A stretch of DNA of 64,000 nucleotides, from contig CBDCKA010000002.1 of assembly GCA_965218055.1 (NCBI GenBank), forward strand, positions 1,488,001 to 1,552,000, written 5' to 3'. The notes under the pieces are model-generated. The model had not been told where the DNA came from, did not search any database, and worked only from the letters and a program-made list of their open reading frames with translations. Origin of the DNA: CBDBKE01 sp965218055. GTDB lineage: Bacteria; Acidobacteriota; Terriglobia; JAJPHL01; JAPKYU01. The stretch's first letter is position 1, and every line of letters starts with the position of its first letter. A program made the position numbers and the translations under genes. Positions 1-9,354 of the stretch are shown here, piece by piece.

Positions 1-284
1 GACGGAACACAGATGGCAACCCGCGAGCCGTCGTCCAGGCGCGCATCGACAATCGGCGAGCTCGCCGGGTCCAAGCCCAAAGGACGGGCGATGTGGATGG
101 CCGCCCGTAGGAGGGCCGATTCGTCCAGGTCCGGCGCGTCATGTGCCGTCAACCGCCCGGCCCGCTCGACCCAGACATTGAACGGCCCGTTAATCATGAT
201 CTCGCTGACTTCGGAATCTTCCAGGGCGCTTTCCAATCCCGGTAGAAACGGTTTCAGGTGTTCCAGTCCACTCGCGGCGCTCAT
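1..284 (-). CDS. virB11: VirB11/TrbB-type secretion ATPase, N-terminal part (cut by window edge)
   Basis: Translation of the minus strand from the ATG at 284 gives about 94 residues with the typical start of the VirB11/TrbB/CpaF family, including EIMINGPFNVWVERAGRL and a following VDARLDDGSRVAI stretch. In this family the N-terminal domain precedes a hexameric AAA-like ATPase domain that powers type IV secretion at the inner membrane. The Walker motifs lie beyond the window edge, so activity cannot be judged. The start overlaps the end of the upstream virD4 reading frame as ATGA (281-284), which implies translational coupling and places this as the last visible gene of the transfer operon. 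Confidence 0.85.
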   Translation of the reverse strand, partial: MSAASGLEHLKPFLPGLESALEDSEVSEIMINGPFNVWVERAGRLTAHDAPDLDESALLRAAIHIARPLGLDPASSPIVDARLDDGSRVAICVP

Positions 285-2409
285 AATCTGCCCGCCTCCT
301 TCGCTCTCCAATAGGAATAATCTAGGGGCAGATAGTGAGGCTTGAGGTAGACCCGTCGCGGTTCAAGCGACTGCGACCCGTCATAGGGCAGACAGATCGC
401 TTGACAGTTCGAGAGCAGCGCGAAGTCTCGCGGGTGAAACACGGCCTCGCGTTGCTCCCGGAAAGACTTGGTAGCGCCGATGCTGCCCCCGCCTCCCCCG
501 GCGCGGCCTGAGAGCGGGGAGACTTCCGCCCGTTGGAGGTCTCGCTGATCGTGTAGGATCCCTTGATCTTCGCCACCTGCCCGCACATTTCGCTTGCAAT
601 CCTGGCGCTGGCGTCGTCGCTGAGAGACAGGAAAATCCGGGTGCGGAGTGTCTGCAACAGCGAACGCCACGCTTCCGAGCTTCCCAAGACAGAGCGCAGC
701 GAGGAAATGGATTGCGTGGCGACAATCGGGATGCAGCGGCATTGCCGGGTCAGCGCAAAGGATTTTTCATCGCCCGATGGATCGTCCTCGCCCACCGAAG
801 CGAAGGCTTGATATTCGTCACAGATAAAGACGGCGGGCCGGAAGTAGACCCCCGACGACTCCTTCATCTTGGCCGGGCGCATGAGAAGCGCCTGGAGCCA
901 GGCGTTTTTGAGCATCACGCCCACGGCGCGGGCCAGCGCCGGGTTCGCTCCGGCGGGCATGTTCAAGGCCAGCACCTTGCCCCTTTCGATCAATTCATAG
1001 AGTGGGGGCAAGTGTCGCGGCCCTTCGACTCGTTCCTCTTCGACCGGCGGGATCGACGTGGGCGCGGGTTTGTCTCCTTCCCCGCCGTCCGGCTTCTTGT
1101 TCAGCTCCCGGGCTTCTTCCCCGGTCCGCTTCGCGGCCCTGGCCTGAATTGCAATGGCTTGCGGATCGTCGGGGACTTCCGGCGCGGGCGGGCAAAACAC
1201 CTTCGCCACATCCGGCATATCGAACATGGCAAGGAATACCGAAACCCCCTCCACAATCGAGGACTTCACTTTGTTGTCCAGCGTTTGCCAGTCGTTGACA
1301 AACCAGCGCTTCACCGCCTCAACTCGTTCTCTCACTTCGTCGCCGGGTCCGGGGTCCCAAACCACCCGGTAGGTCAGCTTGAGCTCGTCCAGCTTGTTGA
1401 GCATAGGGCGGGAGTAGGCGGCCCGCACTTCTTCCGTTCCCGGTATGTCTTTCCATAGCCATTCAGCCAAGGTCATGATGTGGGCTTGGTATACGACCTC
1501 CGGAATGAAAACCGTGCCTTTGTTCAACTCGTCGCTCCACGCTTCGGCTTGCTCGATCTTGGCCGCGAAAAGCTCCGGGTCGATGGCGCAGCGGTAGACC
1601 TGCTGCAACGTCACCCACCGCTCCGGGAAGATTCGGTGAAGCTCGATGATCCAGCGGACCAGGTTGGTATAGGCTTGCTGCCAGAAGGGTTCCTTGCCCT
1701 TGCCGAACAACTGATTAAGCAAGCTCGAAACGGTGTAGGCCAGCGAGTAGGAATCGAGCCACCAGGCCGAGAGCGGGTTCCATTGCCAGCGCCCATTCAT
1801 GCCCAGCTCGATGTAGTCTTTTCCCCGGCCCGCCTCGATCAGGATTCGCCGGATATCGTGACAAAAATCTCCCTTGACTTCGAGCATGAGCGCCGCCGCC
1901 CGCTTCTGTGGATTCTCCGCTTGCCAGGAGAGAAGCTGCTTGGCGAAGGGGTGCATGCAAGCCGAAGTCTTCCCGGACCCGACGGCTCCGAAAATCGCCA
2001 CTCCGGTATACAGCCCGCGCTCCGGGATGGTGAGCCAGGAGGGATTGAAAATCTCCCGCGCCTCGACCGGGTGATGGACCTCCCCGATCACGATGGCCGG
2101 GGCGGTCTGCCGGGTTGAAAGCGGCCAGGTTGGAAGCGCGCCGAAGGGTGCGAAATCCCGCCGCCGCGATTCCAGCCAGACCTTCCAAACGGACATGAGA
2201 ATGAGGCCCGCGAGCATGACGGCGACGAAAGGCGAAGCGTAGTACCAGACGATCACCCACCCGTAGAAGTTCGGGGTGTGATAGTCCATCAGATCGAGCA
2301 AGGGATTCTCGCCAAGCATGGGGAAGGGACGGCGGACAAAGCTCCACAGGGCGTACCCCAGACCGCCGAAAAACAGAAGGATGTGAGGAATGAAGCGCCT
2401 CCATTTCAT
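281..2409 (-). CDS. virD4: VirD4/TraG-type coupling protein, frameshifted near its 3' end
   Basis: The start is the ATG at 2409 (MKWRRF...), preceded by an AAGGGA-like ribosome site; longer upstream starts run through a repeat region and are not protein-like. The product has two N-terminal membrane segments (about residues 5-20 and 50-75), a Walker A GAVGSGKTS and a Walker B-like ICDEYQAF, the signature of inner-membrane coupling ATPases that hand DNA-protein substrates to the T4SS. The frame breaks near 500-545: the open frame continues into unlikely sequence to 322, whereas the next frame restores a plausible C-terminus (FREQREAVFHPRDFALLSN... to KEAGRL) that ends at 281 in an ATGA overlap with virB11. 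A single-base indel in this C/G-rich stretch, real or from sequencing, explains it. Function depends on whether the indel is real. Confidence 0.85.
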
Positions 2410-2478
2410 AGAGTCCGTTTCCCTTCTTTCAGCGCCCCGCCTGGGGGCGCTCTTCCGAGCCTTCCCGCAGAGATAAAT

Positions 2479-2587
2479 GAGGACGATAGCGACCCCATGG
2501 GGCAGCGATAGGGGCATGTGACACAGTGCCGCTATCGGGGCCACATGACCCCCCGGTTTTCGGGGGGGGGGGGTCGCTATCGTCCTC
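2479..2587. repeat. Nested inverted repeat between the winged-helix gene and virD4
   Basis: A perfect 18-bp inverted repeat (2479-2496 and 2570-2587, core GACGATAGCGACCCC) encloses 73 nt that themselves hold two more CGATAG/CTATCG copies and a CATGTG/CACATG pair. The right arm begins within a run of about 12 G. It sits in the 385-nt gap (2410-2794) between two genes of the same operon; I see no convincing gene in that gap. It could be a transcript hairpin controlling virD4, a protein-binding site for the neighbouring winged-helix protein, or an oriT-like structure. The symmetry is directly visible; the role is inference. Confidence 0.6.
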
Positions 2588-2794
2588 CCCGATTTTCCTG
2601 GATCGGCGCGGGTGAGGCCGCTTGACAGGTGATAACCACAGCGGAATGAGGGAGATGGGAGAATGTGGTTTTGCCGCATCTCTTGGCTGAATCTTGCCGT
2701 ACCCTCCCTCTGTGACTGCGGCATCCTGGATCGGGCGTTGCGGCATGAAAAAACCCTTCAATTTCCTCTCTCCGTTCCGGCCTTCGTGCTGCTT

Positions 2795-3736
2795 TCATCC
2801 GGTTTCCTCCAGGACCGCAAACCGGGCGGCCCGCCACGTCGAGTAGTCGTCAATCGAGACCCCTTCCGTCAGCTTCGCTTCGGGGAGACGTTGAAGCTCC
2901 ACCGACCGTCTTCCGGCTGCCGCGAATCCCCCATACTGCGCCAGAAATTCCCGGTCCTTGTGAGTCATCGCCTCGTCAATCGCCTTGATTTCCTGCCGCA
3001 CCGGCCACCCTTCCCCGGTCTCCTTCGGGGCGGTCGCGGCCCACGCCCGGAGCACCCGCGCCGTCCGATCCACGGTTTCATTCTCCGCTGCGATCCCGAT
3101 CACCCGGACCTGCCGCCCCTTCTTGCGGAGCGCATCCCAAAGCTGCCCATGCGCGGCTCCCCAGGAGTGCAACTCCCGATCCGTTTGGTGGCCCGGATCG
3201 ACGTAGGCGAAGGTGACGGTTTCGGGGTCCGCCGCAATAGGAAGTTTGAGCGCAAAGTAGCGTTTCTGCGCTCCCACTGCCCCGTAATAAATCCGTCGCG
3301 GGATCAGCCGCCGCGATAGGCCGAGCTTTTCAAAGAACGCAACCTTCTCCGGCTCGGCGGGGAGCCAGTTCATGCCCGGATGTTCCAGAACGAAATCCAG
3401 CGATAGGAGCCGCCGCATCACCACCGGCGGGCAGGCTTTGCGACGGTGGCGGATGTTCTCGACCCCCAGCGCCCGGTAGATCGGCTTGCTCGATATCCGG
3501 CACGGCCTCGCCCCCCCGGAGAACATCAAGTTTTCATTCTCTACCGCTGCCCGCCGTACAACCAACGCTTGGACGAAGCGGTGCGCCCGCTTGCTCTCCG
3601 CATCAAAGTAGAAACAGAACTGCGGGCGGGTGAAGACGCCGCTGTGAAGGCACACCAGCGCGATCCACTCCGCTTCCCGGCCCGTCCAACCGAATTGTTC
3701 CAGTGCTGTTTCCCGTCCCCGCAAGTGCTCGATCAT
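2795..3736 (-). CDS. T4SS-linked winged-helix-like protein (function unknown)
   Basis: A 313-residue soluble protein. The first 90 residues (EAEWIALVCLHSGVFTRPQF ... RAHRFVQALVVRRAA) read like a winged helix-turn-helix, and the middle contains a basic helix (ALGVENIRHRRKA) and a beta-rich part (FAYVDPGHQTDRELHSWGAAH). The layout resembles replication-relaxation-type plasmid proteins, but no family motif is decisive. The gene starts inside the virB8 stop (ATGA overlap, 3733-3736) and is followed by the repeat-bearing gap before virD4, so it belongs to the transfer operon. A close paralogue, truncated at its C-terminus, lies at 59853-60602. A DNA-binding role at the transfer origin or in control of the operon is inferred. 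Confidence 0.6.
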   Translation of the reverse strand: MIEHLRGRETALEQFGWTGREAEWIALVCLHSGVFTRPQFCFYFDAESKRAHRFVQALVVRRAAVENENLMFSGGARPCRISSKPIYRALGVENIRHRRKACPPVVMRRLLSLDFVLEHPGMNWLPAEPEKVAFFEKLGLSRRLIPRRIYYGAVGAQKRYFALKLPIAADPETVTFAYVDPGHQTDRELHSWGAAHGQLWDALRKKGRQVRVIGIAAENETVDRTARVLRAWAATAPKETGEGWPVRQEIKAIDEAMTHKDREFLAQYGGFAAAGRRSVELQRLPEAKLTEGVSIDDYSTWRAARFAVLEETG

Positions 3737-4410
3737 TGGTCGCCTGTGACTATCGCCCGATCCCCTTGCAGATAGCTGATAACGATCCCCATAGGGTTGT
3801 GGACGATCAGGTCCGGCGGGATCGTATCGAGGAACAGGAATTGCAGCGAGAGGGTCCAGCGCTCCCGGCTGACTTCGTTTGCCATCACCATCCGCACCAG
3901 GTCAAAATCGGCCGTCGCGCTGTGCGGCTCCTGGGGATTGGCTTGAATCCGCAAAACGACGCGATCCACTTGCAGTTCATCCTTTGCCGCTCCTGCCGCG
4001 AGAAGAGCGATATTTTGACTCTCGGCCCGGAAACTTGCGTTGGCAAGCTCCGTGGTCAGGAAGCGCAGACTGCGGGACCAGTTCTCTTGGACCGTGGCCC
4101 GCCGCCGCGAGTAGAAGTCGTAAATGAAGCGATTGAGAAAGTACTTGGTGGTGGGGTCCAGCGGGTCCGCCTGGGCCTCCATCGCCTCGTAGGCGATGGC
4201 CTCGGCCCGGCCTACTTCATCCACCCTCACGACGATGGGGCGGGGCGGATCGACTGACACAATACGAATGACGACGATGATGAGCAAGAGCAACCCAATT
4301 CCCAACCCGACGGAGAGCACCCGTAGATGACGGTTGGAGTGGATGGCCTCGCCCCATATTTCGGCGTACTCGGCTCCGGCGTCTTTGGCCTTGGTTTCGG
4401 GTTCGCTCAT
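3733..4410 (-). CDS. virB8: VirB8/TrbF-type inner-membrane T4SS component
   Basis: A 225-residue protein with a short cytoplasmic N-terminus, one membrane helix (GLGIGLLLLIIVVIRI, about residues 53-68) and a periplasmic domain containing the family-like segment FIYDFYSRR and SRSLRFLTTEL. VirB8 proteins bridge the inner-membrane complex and the outer core of the secretion channel. The gene now starts directly beside an IS1380 copy (4415-6074): the ATG at 4410 abuts the TTAA target duplication at 4411-4414. Before the insertion its start overlapped the virB6 stop as ATGA and used the GGGAGGG in the virB6 end as ribosome site. That site is now 1.66 kb away, so expression depends on the IS or on a weak new site. 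Confidence 0.82.
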   Translation of the reverse strand: MSEPETKAKDAGAEYAEIWGEAIHSNRHLRVLSVGLGIGLLLLIIVVIRIVSVDPPRPIVVRVDEVGRAEAIAYEAMEAQADPLDPTTKYFLNRFIYDFYSRRRATVQENWSRSLRFLTTELANASFRAESQNIALLAAGAAKDELQVDRVVLRIQANPQEPHSATADFDLVRMVMANEVSRERWTLSLQFLFLDTIPPDLIVHNPMGIVISYLQGDRAIVTGDQ

Positions 4411-6078
4411 TTAAGCCGGAATTTCCATTTTGAGCTTCCCCTTCACCCGAAAACCTATGCCTCGTACCCTGTCGTGTCAATCGCAAATCGCCCGGGCCTC
4501 TTTGAGGTGGTAGTGCGGCACATTTTGGCTGTTCTTCGGAGTCGCTGTGCGGGTTTCGCCTGCCCAGCCTGCCTCGCCGCTGACACTTGTCCGGCCCGAC
4601 CACTTCTGAGCACCTAAAATTACCCTCTCTCCTGGGTCGCTAGCCGTCTGGCAGCGGCAGTGCCGAGATCGTTCGCAGCATGCTGCTGAACAGCCTCCGG
4701 CTCAAGTGCCCTTCGGCCAGCAAAAGCCAGTAATATCGTGCATGTTTCACCAGCCGTCCGCCCGTTTTCACCAGCCGCTGCTGCAAACTCGTCAGCGACC
4801 AGTTGTTGATCCTCTTCGGTAGCACCAGCCGCCGCCACAGGTTTCCCAAGTTGTAGGCGATCAGGCTCAGCCATAGGCGCACCTCGTTCGACCGAAACCG
4901 ATGGCAACTCAGCCGGGTCATCTTTACCGCCTGCTTGCCTTCCTTGATCCATTGCTCTGCGGTGCCCCGCTTGTTGTAGAACCGGACCACCGCCCGGCTG
5001 TCGGTCTCCAGATTGGTGACGATGAACCCCACGCGAGGGAACAGTTCGCCAAAGTGGAACTCCACCTTCGCCACCACCCGCCGCGCCTTTTTCCAACTGG
5101 CTGCCTGGTAGAGAAAGCTCTTGTACCAGACCACCGGCTTGTGGCTCGGTCGCCCCACTGACCGCGTCAACAACTCCGCGATGTCCCTCTCCAGACTGTC
5201 GTTGGCCGGGATGCGAATCGCATACTTCACGTCCCGCTCCTCCAGTGCGTCGTAGATCTCCGGCTTGGCGAAGGCGGCGTCGGCGCGAAACACCACTTCC
5301 TTGCCCAGCTTCTGCTGCCGTTCGATCTCTGGCAGGAGAAGTTCTTCCCAATCCTCGGCGCTGTGCACGTTGCCGGGTCGCAGCTTGGCCGCCAGACAGT
5401 CACCCTCGCGACTGAACAGCAACAACGGGTGATAGCAACTCGACTCGAAATGCCCGTTGTAGGCGCTCTGTTCCTGCTCCCCGTAGACCGGGATCTCGGT
5501 GCTGTCCATGTCCAGCACCACCCGGCGCGGCGCATCCATAGCTTCCGCCCTGGCGATCAAATCCCGGTTGATCGCTGCCAAACCAGCAAGGTTCTCGTCT
5601 TGCGTCAGCAGTTCTGTCTCGAACGACTGTAACCGGGAAGTCAGGGCTGCGCCACGTTCCCAGATCTTCTCCGAACCGATCAGCCGGAACGTCGGATCTT
5701 GGGAAAGCCGCTCGGCGTCGTTGACGTCTTCGTATCCTGCCAAGCGGCTGTAGATGGACTGCCGCAGCAAGTCAGCGAGGGGCAACCGGGTGTTCTTCCC
5801 CCGAGAGTCGATCAAGTGCTGTTCGATAAGTTCGCCGAACCCCAAACGTTCGTCCAACTCGCGCACCAGAATCAGACCGCCGTCGGAAGTGATTCGCGAT
5901 CCCTGAAATGTGACCCGCAGAAACCGGTTGAATGACAGTTGAAACGCCTGTTTTTGGCTCTCACCCATTCGGTGTACACCTCCGGAAGGCAATGTTGATG
6001 CTGGAACCCGCATCAATACTGACGTTGGAGTCATTCAGAAGGTTGCCGCCGATAGTTCATAAAGGAAATCCGGGTTAA
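4411..6078 (-). mobile_element. IS1380-family insertion sequence, complete, with TTAA target duplication
   Basis: The element runs from 4415 to 6074 (1660 bp). Its ends are imperfect inverted repeats (GCCGGAATTTCC on the left, reading inward CCCGGATTTCC on the right) flanked by direct copies of TTAA at 4411-4414 and 6075-6078. It encodes one transposase on the minus strand and sits exactly at the virB6/virB8 junction. Related ends occur at 22043, 51222-51248, 57339-57365 and 63090, so the family has been active repeatedly in this region. Confidence 0.85.
4640..5968 (-). CDS. IS1380-family DDE transposase
   Basis: The likely start is the ATG at 5968 (MGESQKQAFQLSFNRF), since the second copy at 63198 begins at the matching GTG; an upstream start at 6034 would include the terminal region. 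The product is about 442 residues with the family's DDE residues visible: D in VVLDMDSTEIPVYG, D in VVFRADAAFAKPEIYD and E in GTAEQWIKEGKQA. The frame is intact, so this copy may be able to mobilise itself and the partial copies nearby. It is the only complete IS1380 in the window. Confidence 0.9.
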   Translation of the reverse strand: MGESQKQAFQLSFNRFLRVTFQGSRITSDGGLILVRELDERLGFGELIEQHLIDSRGKNTRLPLADLLRQSIYSRLAGYEDVNDAERLSQDPTFRLIGSEKIWERGAALTSRLQSFETELLTQDENLAGLAAINRDLIARAEAMDAPRRVVLDMDSTEIPVYGEQEQSAYNGHFESSCYHPLLLFSREGDCLAAKLRPGNVHSAEDWEELLLPEIERQQKLGKEVVFRADAAFAKPEIYDALEERDVKYAIRIPANDSLERDIAELLTRSVGRPSHKPVVWYKSFLYQAASWKKARRVVAKVEFHFGELFPRVGFIVTNLETDSRAVVRFYNKRGTAEQWIKEGKQAVKMTRLSCHRFRSNEVRLWLSLIAYNLGNLWRRLVLPKRINNWSLTSLQQRLVKTGGRLVKHARYYWLLLAEGHLSRRLFSSMLRTISALPLPDG

Positions 6079-7069
6079 TCCCTCCCGCGCCCGCCTTCGG
6101 CGCCGCCGCGCCTCCGGTGGCCGCAACCGTTCCCGCCGTGGTTGCCATCCCCATGAGGCCGCTCCCGGCTGCTCCTGTGCTGGTAACGAGCATCGAGGCG
6201 AGCTCCCCGCACTTGAGGCTTGCCAGCATCCCGGCGACAAACAAGGGCACGACGGCGATCATCCACAAGCCCACGTCTATGAAGCTCTGCACGTCCAGGT
6301 TGGCATTCCCCAAGCTCGTGATGTAGGAGATTCCGACAGCGGAGAACACGCGCAGCACCGCTCCGGCAATCACGGCATAAAGCGAGTAGGTAATCATCGC
6401 CCGGAACCATCCCCAGAACAGAAACGACAGCGGCTCGAACACCAGAAACGGAATGAAGATCGGCCCCAAGATGATGAGGATGGCAAGCGCGATCTGAGCC
6501 CAGATGACTTGAGCGTAGGTGACGGCGGCCAACAGAAGGAGCATAAGGACTACGAACACAAACATTACAAACCCCGCAACCGCCGTTATTGCGGCATGAA
6601 TCCCGCCGGTGAGCAGGCCGAAGGTGTTCCCCTGTTGCGCCTGGGCCGCCTGGTTCGCCGCGAGGGAGCGAATGAGGTTCCCAAGCTCGGTCTGCATCGA
6701 ATAGACGGCATCGCCGATCAGCAGTTCGTGAAGCCAATTTCCGCCTGCCGCAATCATCCCTGGGAAGGTGAAAGCCATTCCCGGAATGGTGGTGGTGTAG
6801 AACTGCAACATCACCCACGGTATCCACAACCCGATGACGACCCGGATCAGTTCCCACGGCTGAATGTTTCCGCTAAAAGCGATCTTCAGCCCGTTCAACA
6901 CCACAACGATGAGAGCCAGACCCCCGAAGAGCGCGTTTCCGGTGGCGAAAACCTCCCCTCCCGCCGCCGCCGACAATCCATCCAGAGCGACATCAAGAAA
7001 CGACTTGAAGTCCCTCAGTTGTTCCGGGGAAAGGTTGGCCGGGATGTTGGGATCGAGTTGGAGTTGCAT
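6035..7069 (-). CDS. virB6: VirB6/TrbL-type polytopic T4SS component with IS-encoded last residues
   Basis: A 344-residue membrane protein with six or more hydrophobic segments (for example AITAVAGFVMFVFVVLMLLL and ALAILIILGPIFIPFLVF), typical of VirB6/TrbL, which form part of the inner-membrane channel. The last 13 residues (NPDFLYELSAATF) are encoded by the IS1380 end. Removing the IS and one TTAA copy restores ...GAGGIK and a stop overlapping the virB8 start, so only the final residue has been lost. The protein is therefore probably functional. The start at 7069 follows virB5 by 12 nt. Confidence 0.82.
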   Translation of the reverse strand: MQLQLDPNIPANLSPEQLRDFKSFLDVALDGLSAAAGGEVFATGNALFGGLALIVVVLNGLKIAFSGNIQPWELIRVVIGLWIPWVMLQFYTTTIPGMAFTFPGMIAAGGNWLHELLIGDAVYSMQTELGNLIRSLAANQAAQAQQGNTFGLLTGGIHAAITAVAGFVMFVFVVLMLLLLAAVTYAQVIWAQIALAILIILGPIFIPFLVFEPLSFLFWGWFRAMITYSLYAVIAGAVLRVFSAVGISYITSLGNANLDVQSFIDVGLWMIAVVPLFVAGMLASLKCGELASMLVTSTGAAGSGLMGMATTAGTVAATGGAAAPKAGAGGINPDFLYELSAATF

Positions 7070-7081
7070 CGGCGAAATGGA

Positions 7082-7996
7082 TTACTGGCCGTTCCCGCCG
7101 TAGGTCGGGTGAATCCGAAAGAGCAACCCTTCGCGCATGGAATCGCGGCGGGCATCGAGCCCGGCCTGTTGCGCCGCGAAGGTGAGCTCGGCGCGGCGCT
7201 GTGTCTCGATCCATCGAGCCAGCGCCTCCCGCCGGGCGATCTCGCGTTCGTAATCCTCCGCCGCCTCTTTCGCCGCCTGGAATGCCATTAACTGCGCCAT
7301 AGCAGCGGTGAGGTTCCCTTGCGTCACTGTCCCGGCCACCTGCGACTGCGCGAGCGCGGTGTTGGAGGTATTGGTGTTGTTCCGTAGTCCTTCGTAGGAC
7401 TCCACGGCGTCTCGCGCCGCAATCATGAGATTCGCCGCCGCGTCGCTCATTGCGTGATCGAGCACCAGGCGCTTGTCGCCTTCCTCCCGCGCCGCGAGAT
7501 AGCCGTTGGCGACTCCCGCCGCGATCTCCGGGCGATAGTCGTCGTACAGAGTGAGGATGTCGCTCTCGGTCACCGTGTCCGCGGCGGTGAGCCGCCCGCG
7601 CCAGGATTGGGTAAAGCTCTTGCCGGTTTCGCCCATCTGTTCGACTGACGACGCAAGCTCCGCCGCCACCCCGGTAAAGTCGCTTTTCCACGATAGGCCC
7701 ACGCCGATGAACTGCGTCGGCACCGAAGCCAAGTCGGTAAACGGATCGGTGAGAGCCCCGACGCTTCCGAGCGCCTGATCTTTCAAGTGGGAAAACTGGT
7801 CCGTCAGTTCGGTCAATTGGGTGTCCATCGTCAGCTTGGCGATCTGCGCCTCGTAAATCTGGACGCCCTGATTGATGATCATCTGCGCCCGTTGAATGCC
7901 CGCCAGGATCGAGCCGAAGATGGCGTAGGCGGGCGTGGTGGTCAGCACGATCAAGAGCGGGATGACCACCGCTCCGGTAAAAATTCGGTGTTTCAT
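7082..7996 (-). CDS. virB5: VirB5/TrbJ-type periplasmic T4SS component
   Basis: The start is the ATG at 7996, which has a perfect AAGGAGAT ribosome site and overlaps the virB10 stop as ATGA; the longer open frame upstream is a shadow of virB10. The 304-residue product has a clear signal peptide (MKHRIF...LIVLTTTPAYA, cut before IFGS) and long alpha-helical, Ala/Gln/Glu-rich segments, as in TrbJ/VirB5 minor pilus proteins. The segment IQRAQMIINQGVQIYEAQIA near the N-terminus is the expected helical start. Confidence 0.8.
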   Translation of the reverse strand: MKHRIFTGAVVIPLLIVLTTTPAYAIFGSILAGIQRAQMIINQGVQIYEAQIAKLTMDTQLTELTDQFSHLKDQALGSVGALTDPFTDLASVPTQFIGVGLSWKSDFTGVAAELASSVEQMGETGKSFTQSWRGRLTAADTVTESDILTLYDDYRPEIAAGVANGYLAAREEGDKRLVLDHAMSDAAANLMIAARDAVESYEGLRNNTNTSNTALAQSQVAGTVTQGNLTAAMAQLMAFQAAKEAAEDYEREIARREALARWIETQRRAELTFAAQQAGLDARRDSMREGLLFRIHPTYGGNGQ

Positions 7997-9354
7997 TTCA
8001 ATCTCCTTTTTGCGGACCGGGGCACCAGCACGTCGGAAGTGAACCAGACGCGCAGCCGATGCCCGGCGCGTATTGTGATGGTGGGTAAACGATTCAAGAA
8101 CCGCTGCAAGATTTGGGTGGCGCTTTGTCCGAGTCCCTGCCCGGCACCGGCCCGGAAGCCCGCCACGCCGCCCTCGTAAGGGTTGCCGCCTTGCGCCGTG
8201 AGTCCGCTGAGGACACCGACCGCCCCGACAGCGGCGAACATGGAAAAGTAGTGTCGGTTGACTTGATCTTTCAGGGCTCCCTCGCCCATTTGATTCAAAC
8301 CATGAAAGTCGAGCGCCACCCAACGCCCGTCGGGGTAGATCAAGCGGTGGAAACTCACGGCGAGCCGGGCTTGGTCCTGGTTTGCCACGGCCTGAGCCGT
8401 GCCAATGACCCGCGCCCCTCGCGGCACCAGGATGCGCTGCCGGTCTGCCGAGTAGAACGGGACGGAAACCACGGCCAGGACCGGGCCTGGGAAGTCACCG
8501 GAAAGCTGCGTGACCAGGGCCGCTTCCAAAAACGAGCCTTCATGGATGCGCTCCCAACCGGGGGGATCATCCGGCCCGTCAAGCTGGGCCGGAGAAGAGT
8601 AATCCCGCGCCGGTGCGGGCCCCGCCGCTGCCGTGGGAACGGCGGGCGTGGCCGCAGCGGTTGGTGTCCCTCTGAGTGCTTCGATAAACGCTCGGTCCGC
8701 CTGGGCCTCCGCCGCCACTTCATCTTCGAGGCCGGTCGTGACCGTCCCAATCGTGTCGAGGGCCTGTTCGAGCGCCGCCGCCCCTTCCGCTCTCATGGCA
8801 TCGACCGGGCCTGCGGTTTCGCTCCGCCGCGCCTCGGTTTCCGCCGCCGCTCGATCCACTTGCCGGTAGGTCTGTGCGACCGGCGAACTGCGAAGCGACC
8901 GGCTGCGCCGCTCGAGGGCTTCCAGCCGCAAGCGCTCCCGAAGTTCCCATTCTTCCTCGGTGTAGGGTTGCCCGGTGTCGGGACTTGTCCCGGCCAGCGC
9001 CTTCGCTTCATCGACACTCACCCGGCCAGCGCCGATCCCGCCTCCGCTGGCCCCCTGTTGTCGTTGCTGCCGTCCCTGCTGCTGCAACGCCCGCTCCGCC
9101 GCTTGTCGGCGCGTCGCGGCTCGAAGCGACTCTGCTTCGACCTGCGCGGCCATTTGATCGGCGAAGCTTCGCGCCGCCCCCTGTTCCGTCTCCGTGCCCG
9201 GCGCAAGTTCCGCTTCCTCGCCGCCTCCGAAATAAATCCAGTACGTCAGGAACACGAGAACGAGAATGGTGATGATCCCGACGCCCCATTGAGTGACGAT
9301 GCCGCCGGGCAGCGATCCCGCCGGTTTGGGATAGAGCCGCCGCCAGCCGATCAC
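7993..9354 (-). CDS. virB10: VirB10/TrbI-type T4SS scaffold protein
   Basis: The start chosen is the GTG at 9354, which overlaps the virB9 stop as GTGA; the ATG at 9384 would add only out-of-frame virB9 sequence. A membrane helix at about residues 25-43 (GVGIITILVLVFLTYWIYF) is followed by a Gln/Arg/Ala-rich low-complexity region and a C-terminal beta domain with the family stretch RQRILVPRGARVIGTAQA and later RAGHRLRVWFTSDVLVP. VirB10 spans inner and outer membranes and senses ATP use by the channel. Confidence 0.85.
   Translation of the reverse strand: MIGWRRLYPKPAGSLPGGIVTQWGVGIITILVLVFLTYWIYFGGGEEAELAPGTETEQGAARSFADQMAAQVEAESLRAATRRQAAERALQQQGRQQRQQGASGGGIGAGRVSVDEAKALAGTSPDTGQPYTEEEWELRERLRLEALERRSRSLRSSPVAQTYRQVDRAAAETEARRSETAGPVDAMRAEGAAALEQALDTIGTVTTGLEDEVAAEAQADRAFIEALRGTPTAAATPAVPTAAAGPAPARDYSSPAQLDGPDDPPGWERIHEGSFLEAALVTQLSGDFPGPVLAVVSVPFYSADRQRILVPRGARVIGTAQAVANQDQARLAVSFHRLIYPDGRWVALDFHGLNQMGEGALKDQVNRHYFSMFAAVGAVGVLSGLTAQGGNPYEGGVAGFRAGAGQGLGQSATQILQRFLNRLPTITIRAGHRLRVWFTSDVLVPRSAKRRLK

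Noticed and set aside
480..545. Programmed frameshift in virD4
   Set aside because: No slippery heptamer or stimulatory hairpin is evident; a simple indel is the better explanation.
712..1458. Long plus-strand open frame
   Set aside because: It lies antisense to the clear VirD4 motifs and is Arg/Pro/Gly-rich, a shadow of a GC-rich gene.
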